Assembly (NCBI GenBank): GCA_019321725.1
Contig: CM033121.1
Location: 11,284,001-11,348,000, forward strand
Length of the DNA stretch: 64,000 bases
Direction: 5' to 3'
From: Paulownia fortunei
Lineage: Eukaryota; Streptophyta; Magnoliopsida; Lamiales; Paulowniaceae
Positions 11,375-22,568 of the stretch are shown here, piece after piece; the stretch's first letter is position 1, and each line of letters begins with the position of its first letter. The notes below the pieces were generated by a model, which did not search any database, was not told the DNA's origin, and was given only the letters and a program-made list of their open reading frames with translations. Both the position numbers and the translations under genes were made by a program.

Positions 11375-13177
11375 ATGTCCACCTCTACTGCATCTCCAGA
11401 CCCTCAGTCATTTATTCCCTTTTTTCTTCTTCCCAGAGTTTCTGTTGGTGAACTAGCACTTAAATTATCTGCCCATTACCCTACTGAAATTAGGATGGCT
11501 GATCCGGCTAATCACCTGGCTTATATGACTCACGCCACCACCCTATCTGAGATAAGCCTAGCAAACCTTATCAATGTGGTCCTGCCAGGTCCTCGTGACA
11601 GATCTCATGCCCTACCTCCCGGCCATGTGACCTTCTTTGTAGATCAACTAGAGGCCAGCCTTAGGTTTCCTATTCCCGACCTATTCTGCTGTATTTTTAA
11701 GAGCTTCGGTATTCCCCTGATGCAGCTTGTTCCTAATTCTTTCTGACTCATGGTTGTTTTCTGGATGGTAGTTAGCAACTTTAGATATAAGCCAAACTAT
11801 AAGCTATGGCGAGCTTTCTTTCATGCGAAAACCGCCAAGCCAGGCTTATTTTATTTTACCTCCTGGGGAGTAGCTAAATTTATGTAGGGAAACCCAGTTC
11901 CCTTAAGGGTTGGACAAAAAGATACTTTTATATTTCATCCCCTGACCCTTGGAATTTTCCTACCAATTGGATCACCGACTTACCTCACCAAGGTTGTGCG
12001 CCCGCGCTAGACTCGGTCGCCCAAGCATTAGCTCGTCAATTAAACCACAATCCCTACCACGTAGGGTTATTAGCTGATTCCTAGCCTTTACTCCACTATT
12101 TTCAACTAAGCCCCAAAGCTATTCCACTCCCTCAACCTATAGGTACCGTCCCTAACTAGTGCACCTTTGGATCAACAACGTGCGCCCGCAACTTGAGCTT
12201 TATCCTCAATTCCTCAACCAACCCCCTCTACCTCCCCACCTGCTGCAGCTGCGGCACCCATTTCTTCCTGAAGTAGGGAAAAATACCCAGCTTCTGCAGG
12301 TGGTGGTAGCTCGGGTCCATCTCAGCATCCCTGTCTCAATGTCCCTGCTTCCCTAAATGCCTTTTTCTTTACCAGCAGCTCGGTATTGGAGACTCAGGAT
12401 GGAAAACTCTGCGTCGAGTGGCTTCAAGGCATACCCAACTTTGTGGATCAGTGCCTCTTAGGGTCCATGGATTATGATGCCTGGGTGGGCAATCTTGCGG
12501 ATCATGCTTCTAAGGTAATGTTCTATTCTTAATTCCCCTAATTTATTCTAACGGTCGATAATTTTTCTAACCTCCTATTTCTCTAAGCCATATTGTACCT
12601 GAGCTCTTTAATGGCCGATCTGCAGTCTAGATTACCTTCTTCGGAGGAAGATGAGCTCAGGCAACAGTTGGAAGACATGCAACAGTGATTACAATATTCT
12701 CAAGCTCGCACCAACATGTTGGAAACAGATCTTGAGGTAGCTCGGGGTAAACATGCTTTCTTGGAGGAGAAGGTAACTGAAGTGGAAGGAGATAGGAACA
12801 CCATGGAGAATCAAATGTTAAAGGCCATTGAGGAGGCTTCTATCTCCCGAGCTGAAGGCCATGCTGTGGAAGTTCTTGCAGGTCAAGCTAAGTGGGCCCA
12901 AGAGAAAGCCAAATTTCTGTAATCCCCAGAACTCCTTGATCACTTGACCTCTGGGGCCTTGAATTATTTAATCCATGGTTTTACACACTGCCTTAGCCAG
13001 GTCAAGGAGCTAGGGTATACTGGTTCAGACCCAAACTTAGATCGTGTTTTTGAAAGTGTTCCTCCCCTTGACAATAGATCTGCCCCTATTATTGACGTAG
13101 CTGGTCCTTCACAACCATCAGCTGCGCATTTGTTGAGTGATTATACGGCCATTTTAAGCCTTTATGCTTTGCAATAA
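11375..13177 (+). pseudogene. Antisense gene of Tat element: PF04195-like domain plus coiled coil (segment I, broken)
   Basis: The ATG at 11375 opens MSTSTASPDP. The conserved block FFVDQLEASLRFPIPDLF (about 11632-11685) and PLMQLVPNS match the plant 'putative gypsy type transposon' domain (Pfam PF04195, by recall). The frame ends at TGA 11744-11746, a stop shared with copy II, but family similarity continues (ANYKLWRAFFHAK-type, GLFYFTS). Exon sequence ending DYDAWV...DHASK is followed by a 73-base GT-AG intron (12515-12587) and a coiled-coil exon (12716-12922, heptads rich in E, K, L), then a C-terminal part (12944-13177) cut by the 3.8 kb deletion. An intron and exon present in II near 46585-46740 are deleted here. 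Function unknown; antisense ORFs are known from Grande and relatives. Confidence 0.7.
12515..12587 (+). other. Intron of the Tat antisense gene (segment I)
   Basis: GTAATG donor after ...GCTTCTAAG and a pyrimidine-rich acceptor TTTCTCTAAG. The same intron in copy II is 72 bases with acceptor TTTCTCTAG. Removing it joins DHASK to AILYLSSL. Confidence 0.6.
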
Positions 13178-14094
13178 CCATCAAGATATGTGCCCTTGGG
13201 GCAACCAGGGGAGTGTATTATCTGGGTTCCCCAGGAGCAGGTAAAAGAGATCGTTCTTTCGGCTTCAATTTCCTAACAAAACCTCCTCCCTCTTTGCCAG
13301 ACTCTCTTTTGTCTCTTTTTCTTTCTCCCTCATCTTTTTTCATTCGTTAAGCTTCTTCCATGTTGATATTTTTTCAGCTCGAGCTAACAAGTCATCAAAA
13401 CTTTTGGCTGATTTCTTAGCCAACGACCTGAAGAATTCCCTATGCTGCAAACCTTGGGCCAGGGTATTGGAAAGTACCTTCTGGGTAGCTGAGGGTACTT
13501 CTAAAGAAGCAGCTGTGAATTTTTTATATAACTTCGAAGGGCCTTATTGTCTTTTTGCTCTATACTGAATAAAGTCAGCGATGCTTTTTGGTGTTTCCGA
13601 GAACTTGCAAATTGATGTAGAAAGGCGGAACTAAACTCATCAAAAGAGTTAATTGAGTTGGGGGGGAAACTAGTTGAACCATGGCTGGGCTAATTTTGAT
13701 AGGGTTGTCAGGAATACCCTGCACTTAACCCATCAGAATACCTATGCAAGAGAGCTGAATTTTCGAACCTGCATAGATGTTCCCATGGGTCAGTGGTACC
13801 ATCATAATCATAATTTAATGACCTGAAGTTGGCTGGTAGGTCGTCCATCATTACTTCCTCAGTAAATGGAATTCCTCTTTTGGTCATTGTATTCCTTTCC
13901 GCCATTTTTATCTTCATCTCCTTCAGCTCATTATGTAAATCTTCTAACTTCTCCGACACATCTGGCTCTTTCATTTTACTCCGGCACTCCCCTGTATGAC
14001 TTTCTTTCAACCTCTCAGGGTGGAGTGGTTTTTTCGGTATCTCTGGTGGTGGTGGTGGTGGATTAGCCTCCCTTCTTCTTAAAGCTACATCCAC
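13178..14094 (-). pseudogene. gag: Gag of the Tat element (segment I), start lost
   Basis: The longest frame (13708-14094) carries a proline run (PPPPPP), a helical segment with SEKLEDLHNELKEM, then FTEEVM..LPANFRSLNYDYDGTTDPWEHL, the typical start of a Tat capsid domain (quoted in part). It ends with a frameshift near 13725. Frames downstream to about 13180 match the C-terminal gag of copy II, including ARSFDDLLARA. Roughly 100 bases holding the normal start in II (MQAPCVNLNPE) are deleted here, so no start can be assigned. Confidence 0.75.
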
Positions 14095-14238
14095 CGTAGT
14101 TGTGACTGCGCTGGAGTGTTACGGGGGTGGGCTATCAATCTCCCCCACTCTTAAACCTCCGGATCATGACTGTGCTGGACGATTGGTGGTGGAACTTCAC
14201 CGAATGTTCCTCCGCCAGCAATCCTTTTCCTGCCATCT

Positions 14239-14462
14239 CACCCAATTTTCATACCATAGATGAGAATTTTCTGTCATCCCGACCTGACCTACTTCCAACT
14301 AGCTCACTCCCCATAAACCGAGCTACGCAGGTCCGTCCTGACCTATGCTGACCATCTTCTTTCTTATGATCCGAGCTGTGCGGGTCAATCCCGACCTATA
14401 TCGCATCAGCTTCTTACTTATAATCCGATCTACGTAGGTCAGCTCCGACCTATACCACATTA
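14239..14462 (-). repeat. Tat element LTR, right copy, truncated (segment I)
   Basis: Only the last 224 bases of the LTR remain, joined at about 14238 to the sequence before the primer site. It ends TACCACATTA and is followed by GCAAC. Confidence 0.75.
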
Positions 14463-14467
14463 GCAAC
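14463..14467. repeat. Target site duplication GCAAC, right side (segment I)
   Basis: Pairs with 10240-10244. Confidence 0.85.
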
Positions 14468-15100
14468 ATCATATATTATTCAACGATTCATAAACCCACT
14501 TATAGAGTATTCAAATAAAATATCATAATGATGATAGTCAAAGATTTTATAAATCCACTTAAACACTTAAACATAAAATTCTCATCTCATATAGACTTAT
14601 AATGATAATAGTCAAAGATTTCATTTTGTGGCTCACACACAAACAAGCACGCAATCTTGAAAAGTCATTAGCCCTTTTGTCAAATAGGTTCATAATAAAC
14701 TGATTCCAAGCAAAACTCATGTGGGCATAAGCTAATGTACTGTACTATGTATATTGTCACTTGTGTTTGACATAGTCTTATTTTGCTGTTATGTTTAACT
14801 TATTCAAATTGCATCGCACATCATAAAAAATGGCATATGTGTATTCAACCTTTTTACTATATTTTCATTGCTTAACTTTACGGTTCATTGATTTATTCTC
14901 GAAGGTTCACACCAGTGGGAACATTTCGGTGAGCAACTCACTTGATATCTCACTTAACCAGGCATTAGTATTTTCAAAATAGAAGAGTACAAAATTCAAA
15001 CAGTTACATTTTAAAAGGATTTTAAAGTTGAAGTATAACTTTTTAAAAGGTCTACTTTCCCCCGCCTCTCTAGACCCTTTCATGCCACTTAGAACCAATA
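14468..15100 (+). repeat. 3' portion of the 5' LTR of the SIRE-like copia element (segment I)
   Basis: The sequence ends CTAGACCCTTTCATGCCACTTAGAACCAATA two bases before a primer site, a typical SIRE-type LTR end (a solo relative at 35593 ends CTTGGTACCAACA). The LTR start could not be located; the Tat element may have inserted in or near this LTR. Internal near-repeats of ATAATGATGATAGTCAAAGA occur at 14527 and 14600. About 150 bases (14600-14757) are missing in copy II. Confidence 0.6.
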
Positions 15101-15102
15101 AG

Positions 15103-15114
15103 TGGTATCAGAGC
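15103..15114 (+). other. Primer binding site of copia element (segment I)
   Basis: Exact TGGTATCAGAGC, complementary to the 3' end of initiator-Met tRNA, two bases after the LTR end. Confidence 0.9.
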
Positions 15115-15199
15115 GATTGACTTTTGAAAACTCTCATTCTATTTTCCACATCTCAGGATCTGAATTCTTTATTCCTGAGAACTTATATCATTTTGCAAT

Positions 15200-16660
15200 A
15201 TGAAGAATATTATTGATAGCATATCGAGACTTTCTGTATTTTCTATTAATAAATATGATGTTAGAAAGACTCGTATGCAGGCACACTTGTCAACATTAGA
15301 TGATAACATGTGGATGGTGTTGGAAAAAGGTCCACAAATAATCACAAAAGTAAATCCATATTTGTAGAACAGAGCTCATCGATAAACTAATATCCGAATG
15401 GTCGATCACTAAAGAAAAGGGCAAATCTTAATGTGGAAAAAAACATCATGCTTAAAAATCTTGATATGACCATGTTTAACCAAATCAAAGAATGTTAAAC
15501 TACAAAGGAGAACAAGCTTTCTTTGGTAGTCCAAAAGTTTGAAAAATTCAAGATAAAACTAGGAGAAATCTTATATGAGAGGTTCACCTCTTTCATCAGT
15601 AAACTCAACGCTCTTGGAAAAGAGTACACCAGTAAGGAAATGTTTTGAAGGTGATAAGAGCACTTCCCGAGTAATGGGATATAAAGGCAGTGACTATGAG
15701 AGAGTTAGAAAAAAGATAGAGGAAGTGGCCCACGTCAAGTCAAAAGACTACTGCACTAGTAGCCACAAACCATATCAAATGAGTTACTGATTCATCACAT
15801 GATTAGATAATAGCCCTACTGATGATGAATTTCTGGAGGATCATAAAAAAAAACCATGAAAGCAGAGGCCAACCATCAACATCGAAAAAAAAAGCCATAA
15901 AACAAGGTTAGTGATAATAAACTTGAAAGTCAACCACTCACTTGCTTGAAAATCAGCCACTAGATGACTTGGGTTATAACTATAGGAAACAAGGACAATT
16001 TACATAATAATGTTCATATCTTTTTTATAGAAGTACACTGAAAAGGAAAAAAAAGCGCGAAGAGAAAGAAAAATAGAAAAGAAAGAAGAATACATAGTTG
16101 CTGAAGTTGAAGTGACAGAAAGCTTTAATATGCTTAAAGGTAAATAATGTTGTCGAATCTACTTTGAAAACCAATGAGGTAAGATTTCCTTTCTCGTATA
16201 ATTTCCTACACGAGGAGTTATATGAAACTTATCAAGAATGCATAATGAACTTTATTCCTTAACAGAAAAACACACGCTTTTCACTACTAAGAACGATAAG
16301 CTTCACAGTGAGCAGGAGACTCTCCTAGATAAGTTGAAAAGTCAACAAGGTTGTGTGGATGAGTGCAACAATCTCATAATAGAAAATACTTAGCTAAAAT
16401 AAAATATTGCAATCGTAACTCAGAGAGAAGTTAAGCTAATTACAGAGAACGCAAAATTGAAAAATCTAATCTCTTCATTCTCTAAAGCATCCAAATCCAT
16501 GGACAGTTTGATAAGCATGCAGAAAGCATTTGATGATAAAGGATTTGCTCACATAAATGTTGTTCCTCTCTAGCTAAGACTGAGGACAAAATAGATCTTC
16601 CCAAAAAGAAAAGGTAAAGATAAGACTTAGAGCCTAGATCTTTAAGAGATGTTAAGAATG
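15200..16660 (+). pseudogene. gag: Copia gag remnant (segment I)
   Basis: The ATG at 15200 opens MKNIIDSISRLS and includes the copia gag signature DDNMWMVLEKGP before a stop near 15365. The frame at 15575-15790 is a shifted reading of the region where YERFTSFISKLNALGKEY is the family match. Further along, fragments such as KLHSEQETLLDKLKSQQ and SKSMDSLISMQKAFDDKG match the coiled C-terminal gag of SIRE-type elements. No CCHC knuckle survives recognisably. It would encode the particle shell protein. Confidence 0.75.
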
Positions 16661-17199
16661 CCTGAAACTTGCAATGTCATTAGAAGGGGACCAGGTTACG
16701 TGGAAGAAAAGAAACATGCCAAACCTTGAATATCCAAAAGTTTGTCCTAAAGTATGGCCAACTGAGGACAACAAACCTAAGATGAATCAGGTGTTGAGCA
16801 TGGACAATGCAGAAAATCCTATGTTGAGCTACCCTACATGACATGGGGAGATGTGAGAACATACTCTATATCAATTTAATGATAGAAATGGTAGACCTCA
16901 TAGAGGGTATAAGGATTATTCAACTGTCAGACACGATAGATATCATACATGTGCCTATGTTAGAATGCATAACTTAATAGGTAGCTTGGTCACACACCTG
17001 CACACATGTATAACTAACATGTTTTACAATACTATTCATATGTGAGACACAAAATGAATTAGAGGAATGTACGCATGCATAGTTATAAACCCTTTGTGTG
17101 TAGAAAACCTAGAAAGCTTTATCTTTTAGAAAAAAGGTCAAATAAGTGTGGGTTCCTAAGCAAACTAACCTAAAGGACCCAGAAGAAATGGGTACCTAA

Positions 17200-18536
17200 A
17201 GCTTAGTCATCTATCTACAAGTTAGTAGGATAGTCCATGGTCCTCCAATATGGTACATTGATAGTGGTTGTTTGAGGTACTTGATTGGAAATAGGTATTT
17301 GTTGAAAAAGTTCAAACCAATCAGAGGCCCACGTGGTTTTTGGACATAAATCCAAAGGAAAAACTAAAGGGATAGGTAAAGTGTGCAGAGAAAACTTTTT
17401 TATTACTATTATTTCGTATGTTAAAGCCTTAATTATAATCTGTTCAGCATCTGTCAACTTTGTGACAAAGGCTATATAATAGAATTTTTTAATAATTACT
17501 TCACGTTAAAGGACAATGATTCTGGTCATATCAAACTTACTAGAGTTAGAAAAAGAATGCTTATATTGTTGATTGGTTATTATCTTGAAATGCTAACCTC
17601 AGTTGTTTGTGAAGAACTATTTAGAGCAAAATTGGTTATAGCATAAATGTTTAAACCACATCAATTTCAAGGCGATTGCAAAGCTCCTTGGATGTGGACT
17701 GGTGGAAGGACTTCCAAATGGAACATCTTAAGAAGGACATAATGTGTCAAGCTTGCCAATTGGGTAAACAAACTAAATCAATGTTTAAGAACAAGAATCA
17801 TCTATCAACCACATAACTATTGGAGGTACTCCACATGGATCAACTTGGACCAGTGCAGATAGTCAGTCTAAGCAGCAAAAAGTACACCCTTTTGGTCATA
17901 GAAGGTTACACCAAATATACTTGGGTTGTATTCCTAAAGAGAAAATGTAAAACATGCAGCAAGTTGACTGAACTCATGAAGAAAATTCAAACAGAGAAAA
18001 AGGCTAGGCCAATGTATGCATCAAATCAGACAGAGATACTAAATTCAAGAACAATGAAATGGAGAAATATTGTGCTAACAATGGCATCAGGCATAAGCAC
18101 TTAACAAATAGAACTACCCAACAAAATGGAGTTGCGGAGAGGCAGAACAGAACTCCTAAGAAAGCAGTATGAATGATGCTAAATAAATCAAAACTTTCTA
18201 AGAGGTTATAGACTGAAGCAACAAATATTGCTTCCTATACTCAAAAGGTGTATGATCAACAAGCAACACATCAAGACACCATATGAGTTATGGAAAGAAA
18301 AGAAGCTAAACATATCTTATTTTCATATATGTGGATGCAAGTGTTACATCCACAATAATGGTAAGGAAAAATTCCATGTATTCGATACCAAAGCAAATAA
18401 AGAAGGATTCTTAGGTTACTCTGCTATGAGAAAGATATATATGGTCTTTAACAAAAGGACCTTAGTAGTTGAAGAATACATATATGTTGTCATTAACAAA
18501 AAAGACAATCAAGAAAGCGCAAAAAATAACTAGAAG
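17200..18536 (+). pseudogene. pol: Copia protease and integrase remnant (segment I)
   Basis: The protease active-site text WYIDSGC is at about 17251, in a frame with several stops; SICQLCDKG follows near 17440. The integrase zinc region is reduced to GHINFKAIAKLLGCG-like fragments near 17660. The core starts at 17820 with LEVLHMDQLGPVQ (first catalytic D) and KKYTLLVIEGYTKYTWVVFLK. A frameshift near 18000 follows, then the NGVAERQNRT block (catalytic E) at about 18127, and the frame 18228-18533 with HIKTPYELWKEKK and FNKRTLVVEE. The second catalytic D region is garbled by the frameshift. Confidence 0.8.
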
Positions 18537-18879
18537 CGGAGAAGAACTGAGCAAAGCAAACATTCAAAAGATTGCTGATCTACAATTAAATTAGGATCGA
18601 CTAGAATGTGTCATTCCAAATAACAGTGGAGATTCAAATAATGAAGAGGATGATACTCAATCAAACTATCTAGTTTTGATAGAATAAGGCAATTACAAAA
18701 TAGTCGAGTTAATTGGAGATCAGTAGACTGAACTTCAACTTGATTTGAGATAGCTTAGAACCATAAACTAGAGTTGGTAATTAAATCTTCAACCACAGAA
18801 GACTAAACCAAATGTGAAACTTAAAATAAAGCAATGTTCCTTATATTCTTATCATAGATAGAGCCCAAGCGCATTGAAT

Positions 18880-20020
18880 AAGCTTTGAGAGATCCAGGCT
18901 GGAATGAATCCATGCAAGAAGAACCCAACCAATTTTTTTTAAAAAAGTCAAGTTTAGACATTAGTTCCTAGACCAACTCATCAAGGAGTTATTAGAGCCA
19001 AGTGGGTCTTTTGGAACAAGATGGACGAAAAAGGAGTTTTTGTCAGAAATAAAGTGAGATTATTTTCAAAAGGCTTTTCACAGGAAGAGGGTATCGATTT
19101 TGATGAAACATTTGCTCATGTGGTGAGGCTTGAAGCAATGAGGATTTTCCTTACATTTGTAGTGTACAATGGTTTCAATGGAAAGCTAAATGGACGTCAA
19201 AATCACACTTTTAAATGGAAAGCTACAAGAAGAAGTGTACATGGAGCACATGAATTGCAAACACTTGAAAAGAGGGGCAACATCCCGGATTTTTCAAAAA
19301 ATTCTTCAACAATTTTCATCTACAAGCTGAACAAAGCACTATATGGAATGAAGCATGCATCACAAGCCTAGTACGAAACACTTAATTTCTTATACCACCA
19401 ACCAAAGATGAAGTAGACACAAACTTATTTAAATTATAACACAAATAAGATATTCAACTTATTCAAATTTATAATGATGATATAATTTTTCGTTGTGCTA
19501 ACAAAAAGTTGTGTAAGAGATTTTTCAAACTAATGTAGACAAAATTTAAAATGAGCATGATGGGAGAGTTGAACTTCTTCCTTGGTCTGCAAGTCTAGTA
19601 GCTAAGTGATGGAGTATTAATCAATCAAGCTAAGTACACAAGGGATATCCTGTAGAAATTTAGACTGGAAAACTACACTCCAGCAAAAATTCCTGTAGGG
19701 ACATCCACCAAACTGAACAAGGATGAAAATGGTAAATCTATGGATCTAACTGTGTATCAAGGTTTGGCTCTCCACTTAACATCCAATAGACTAGATATAA
19801 TTTTGATTATTGGTATATGTTCTCGTTTTCAATCTTGTCCCAAGAAATGCAACTATAATGCTCAATGAGCATTCTAAAGTACTTAAAGGGAACACCTAAC
19901 ATGGGACTTTGGTAGCCTAAGAATTCTACTTTTAATCTTGTTGGGTATTCTAGTATAGATTATGCAGGTTGAAAAATTAACCAAAAAAAAAAAACACTGG
20001 TGGAATATGTCAAATGCTAG
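18880..20020 (+). pseudogene. pol: Copia reverse transcriptase and RNase H remnant (segment I)
   Basis: The frame 19021-19371 holds VRNKVRLFSKGFSQEEGIDF and DETFAHVVRLEA, then a shifted stretch, then FIYKLNKALYGMKHA. The missing middle, including the first RT aspartate (MDVK...LLNGKLQEEVY), is readable in the neighbouring frame, so two compensating indels flank it. The second catalytic box reads IYNDDIIF (N for V) near 19480. GELNFFLGLQV is followed by a stop. Fragments DYTPAK-like, YQGLALHLTSNRLDII and GYSSIDYAG of RT end and RNase H continue to 20020, where the deletion junction cuts it. Confidence 0.8.
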
Positions 20021-20881
20021 AGTTTCTTCCTCTTGTAGATGTCTTTTTTTCAACTCTTGGAAGAAATCTCTCATCTTCTTCTCTTTTTGTTTCTACTTTC
20101 TTGGCTTCTTTTCTCTTCTCTCCATCTCTCCCTCTCTAAAAATTTGATTTGGAGGCTATTTGAATACTTAAACTTGGTGGGAGATGCCCTAAAGAGGGCA
20201 AAAAATATAATTTTGCCCTTAGTCAGGCACCAATTTGCAGCACCTAGGCACTGCACATCTGTCCTATGTAGTTATTGCAGTGCCTAAGCGCTACAGGGCA
20301 GTACCTAGGCATTGCTTTTGCTGTCCAGGATCAATTTCTACTGCACTTATAGCTTTTTTCAACTAATTTTGCACCCCTTTCTAGGATAAATTGGCTTTGG
20401 GTGTTGCATATGAATTGTAGATCTCTATCTTGGCTTTCAATAGACACTTGAATCAACTTAATATGAGATCTGTGGAAAGAGTTATGCTTGAAATACTCGG
20501 ATGCGTCAAACCAAAAAAGTTTCCATCAAGTACATACTCTTTAACCTGATTTTTCTCATTGAAATCAAATAAAATGAATTTTTTGATAAATATAGAAATT
20601 ATAGATATATCTCTTAGATTTCCAATGGTTTAAGAAACAAGTCAAAATGATATTGGAGGCAAAAGTTATAATTGAAATACGAACACTGCCCTCAATAGCA
20701 CCAAAAAAGCGGATTATTCTAAATTTTAACCAAGTTTTATGTTTCTTTCCATTCTCTTCTCATTTTGTTATTACCTACAATATTTCAAAATAAATGCATA
20801 AAAAGTAACATAAATACTAAAAAATAAAATAAAAAGTTAAGCAAATTGTACTCAATTAATGGGTATAAAATCTACTCATCA
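20021..20881 (-). repeat. Truncated LTR of Athila/Tat type inside copia RNase H (segment I)
   Basis: Minus-strand start is TGATGAGTAGATTTTATACC (20881 downward), the same family as 8285-9572. The other half and its left target duplication are deleted; the junction GCTAG/AGTTT at 20020 shows about two bases of microhomology with the two ends seen in copy II (58889 and 59737). CTGAG at 20882-20886 is the surviving target duplication. It keeps a 60-70 base block of CCTAGGCACTGC-type repeats (about 20240-20320) that copy II has lost. Confidence 0.85.
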
Positions 20882-20886
20882 CTGAG

Positions 20887-21000
20887 TATATTACAACCAA
20901 GAAGTTTCTAGGCTTAAATACTCTAGATGTAACAACAGTTAAAGAACTATGGAATCAACACGATGCTGATACTGATCTACTGCAATAATATCAGTGCTAT
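20887..21000 (+). pseudogene. pol: End of copia RNase H (segment I)
   Basis: After the LTR remnant the copia text resumes (EYITTKKF..., and CNNISAI, the usual CDNTSAI box) and stops where the Athila-like LTR begins. Confidence 0.55.
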
Positions 21001-22489
21001 TGATGAACATTTAAAAGTGTACAATTAATTAGGATTTATATAATTATTTTTATTTTGAAATTGTCATTAGAACTCTCAATTAAAGCATTTTTTATGTTTT
21101 AGGAATAAAATGGGAAATCAACATAAAAAATGAGATTAAAATTTTTATCCACTTTTGTGCAGGTTTTAGAGAAATTGGCATAGCTTTCGATTCTGAAATG
21201 GTTTTGAGTTAATTCTTGAGGCTATGGATTGTTAAGTCATTCATCTACACATTAATATAAACTTTGGATCCTATACTAAATGTTGAATGATCAAAGAAGT
21301 TGGATTACAAGTGAAATTTAGATTAGAGTTAAGCCCAATCCTAACCTATTTTATCAATTGGGTCATATTTCTTAAACCAAATTTTTTTTAGGTATAAATC
21401 TGAAGGCAAGATGTACACAAGAGGTAGCTAAACAAGTTTCTTGAAGGCAAGATGATGAGAAATTATGTTAAAATGGTTAACAAATATGTTGCAATGCGCT
21501 GATGATGTTGAAGGATGACTCTTGAATATGATTTGGTAATTTGGCCATATCTCCTCATCTGACAGCAAATTCGACAAATGATATATGAAAATGTATCAAT
21601 CAAATAAAGATCTACAAATTTTATTCTTTACCCATCATCAAAATCTAGTTGTATCCAGTCGGAAAAGGCAATTCAATTGGGTAGTTGAAAATTTAGAGAA
21701 TTTGGTATAACAACTTATCAACTTTTGACAACTAGCATACCAATTGATTGTTTAACTCCTCCATTATATGTTTGGCCTCTAGAATATTTCAAGCACTATA
21801 AATAGGCCATGTATTAAGCTTGTAAGAGTAGGGGAGGGGGAGTAGAGGGTTTCTTAAGGTTAAGTTGTCTAGTAGTAATGTAAGTTGTCTAGTAGTAGTG
21901 TAAATTTTTCTTTTAGTAGTAATAGAAATATATTATCTAGTTTCTCTTTTATTTTTAGTCTTTTCAAATTTTATTTTGCTAAGAAAAAAGGGTGAACCTC
22001 TTGATGGAGGAAGATGAATGGTTATAATGGTAGAAAATATTTAAGCGTGTTGTATTATAGTTTTAATTTTTGATTTAAATCCTACTTATTTTGTGGTGAT
22101 CCTTGATTTAGGTATCACTAGTGACACAACAAATATTTGGGTTCATTTAGTTAGATGTTTAGTTTTACTACACCAACCGCTAACATAAAACCTTGATTTG
22201 TTGTAGAGAAAAAGGTGTGCATAAATACTTGATCCTATAAATAAGTGTTGGCGTTAAGAGATATTTTGCAAATAGTAAGACAATATCATGATTCCTTATT
22301 GTATGAGCTATTTGATAAGATCTTCCCATTTGAATCTGCATTATGCATGAGCATATATTATTTTTTTATATATTCTAAATCACATTAAGCCTATCTTTAT
22401 ATTTTTTTTTAGAAATATAATCCTGAATTGTTCAGACAACATCCCTGTGGATCGATCTCGAACTTACGAGAAATTTATTACTTGACACA
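21001..22489 (+). repeat. 5' LTR of the Athila-like element (segment I, about 1.49 kb)
   Basis: Start is set at TGATGAACATTT, exactly where copia similarity ends. The end is set at CTTGACACA (22481-22489), after the family-typical CATCCCTGTGGATCGATCTC block near the LTR 3' end. A direct repeat TTAAGTTGTCTAGTAGTA occurs twice near 21860-21900. The following ACCTCCACTTAGATTTGC is where the primer site should be, but I cannot match it to a tRNA. Confidence 0.65.
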
Positions 22490-22568
22490 ACCTCCACTTA
22501 GATTTGCAACTTTAAAGTTATAGTATGTTTTTGGAAATTTGTTTGAGTAACCTCTACACACTTCCATC

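Larger units (their letters stand above)
10245..14462 (-). mobile_element. Tat-lineage Ty3/gypsy element, internally deleted copy (segment I)
   Basis: Flanked by GCAAC on both sides. Gag is read from the minus strand and the antisense gene from the plus strand. Compared with the copy in segment II, RT, RNase H, archaeal-type RNase H and integrase are all gone: the antisense gene joins gag-side sequence near 13130. A second deletion near 14238 removes the primer site and most of the right LTR. It cannot have moved by itself. Confidence 0.85.
15101..21000 (+). mobile_element. SIRE-like Ty1/copia element, dead, interrupted (segment I)
   Basis: Order: primer site, gag with a long coiled C-terminus, protease, integrase, RT, RNase H, which is the copia order. 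RNase H is broken by a reverse-oriented LTR remnant (20021-20881) and ends at 21000 where an Athila-like LTR starts. The long gag C-terminal extension and the wording of the integrase-RT linker favour the SIRE/Maximus lineage. Dozens of stops and frameshifts are shared with the copy at 53969-60639. Confidence 0.85.

Noticed and set aside
15575..15790. 71-residue frame identical at 54443-54658 as a conserved protein
   Set aside because: It is an out-of-frame reading of the copia gag; the adjacent frame gives the family match.
17215..17457. 80-residue minus-strand frame, identical in both segments
   Set aside because: It lies opposite the copia protease and has no similarity of its own.
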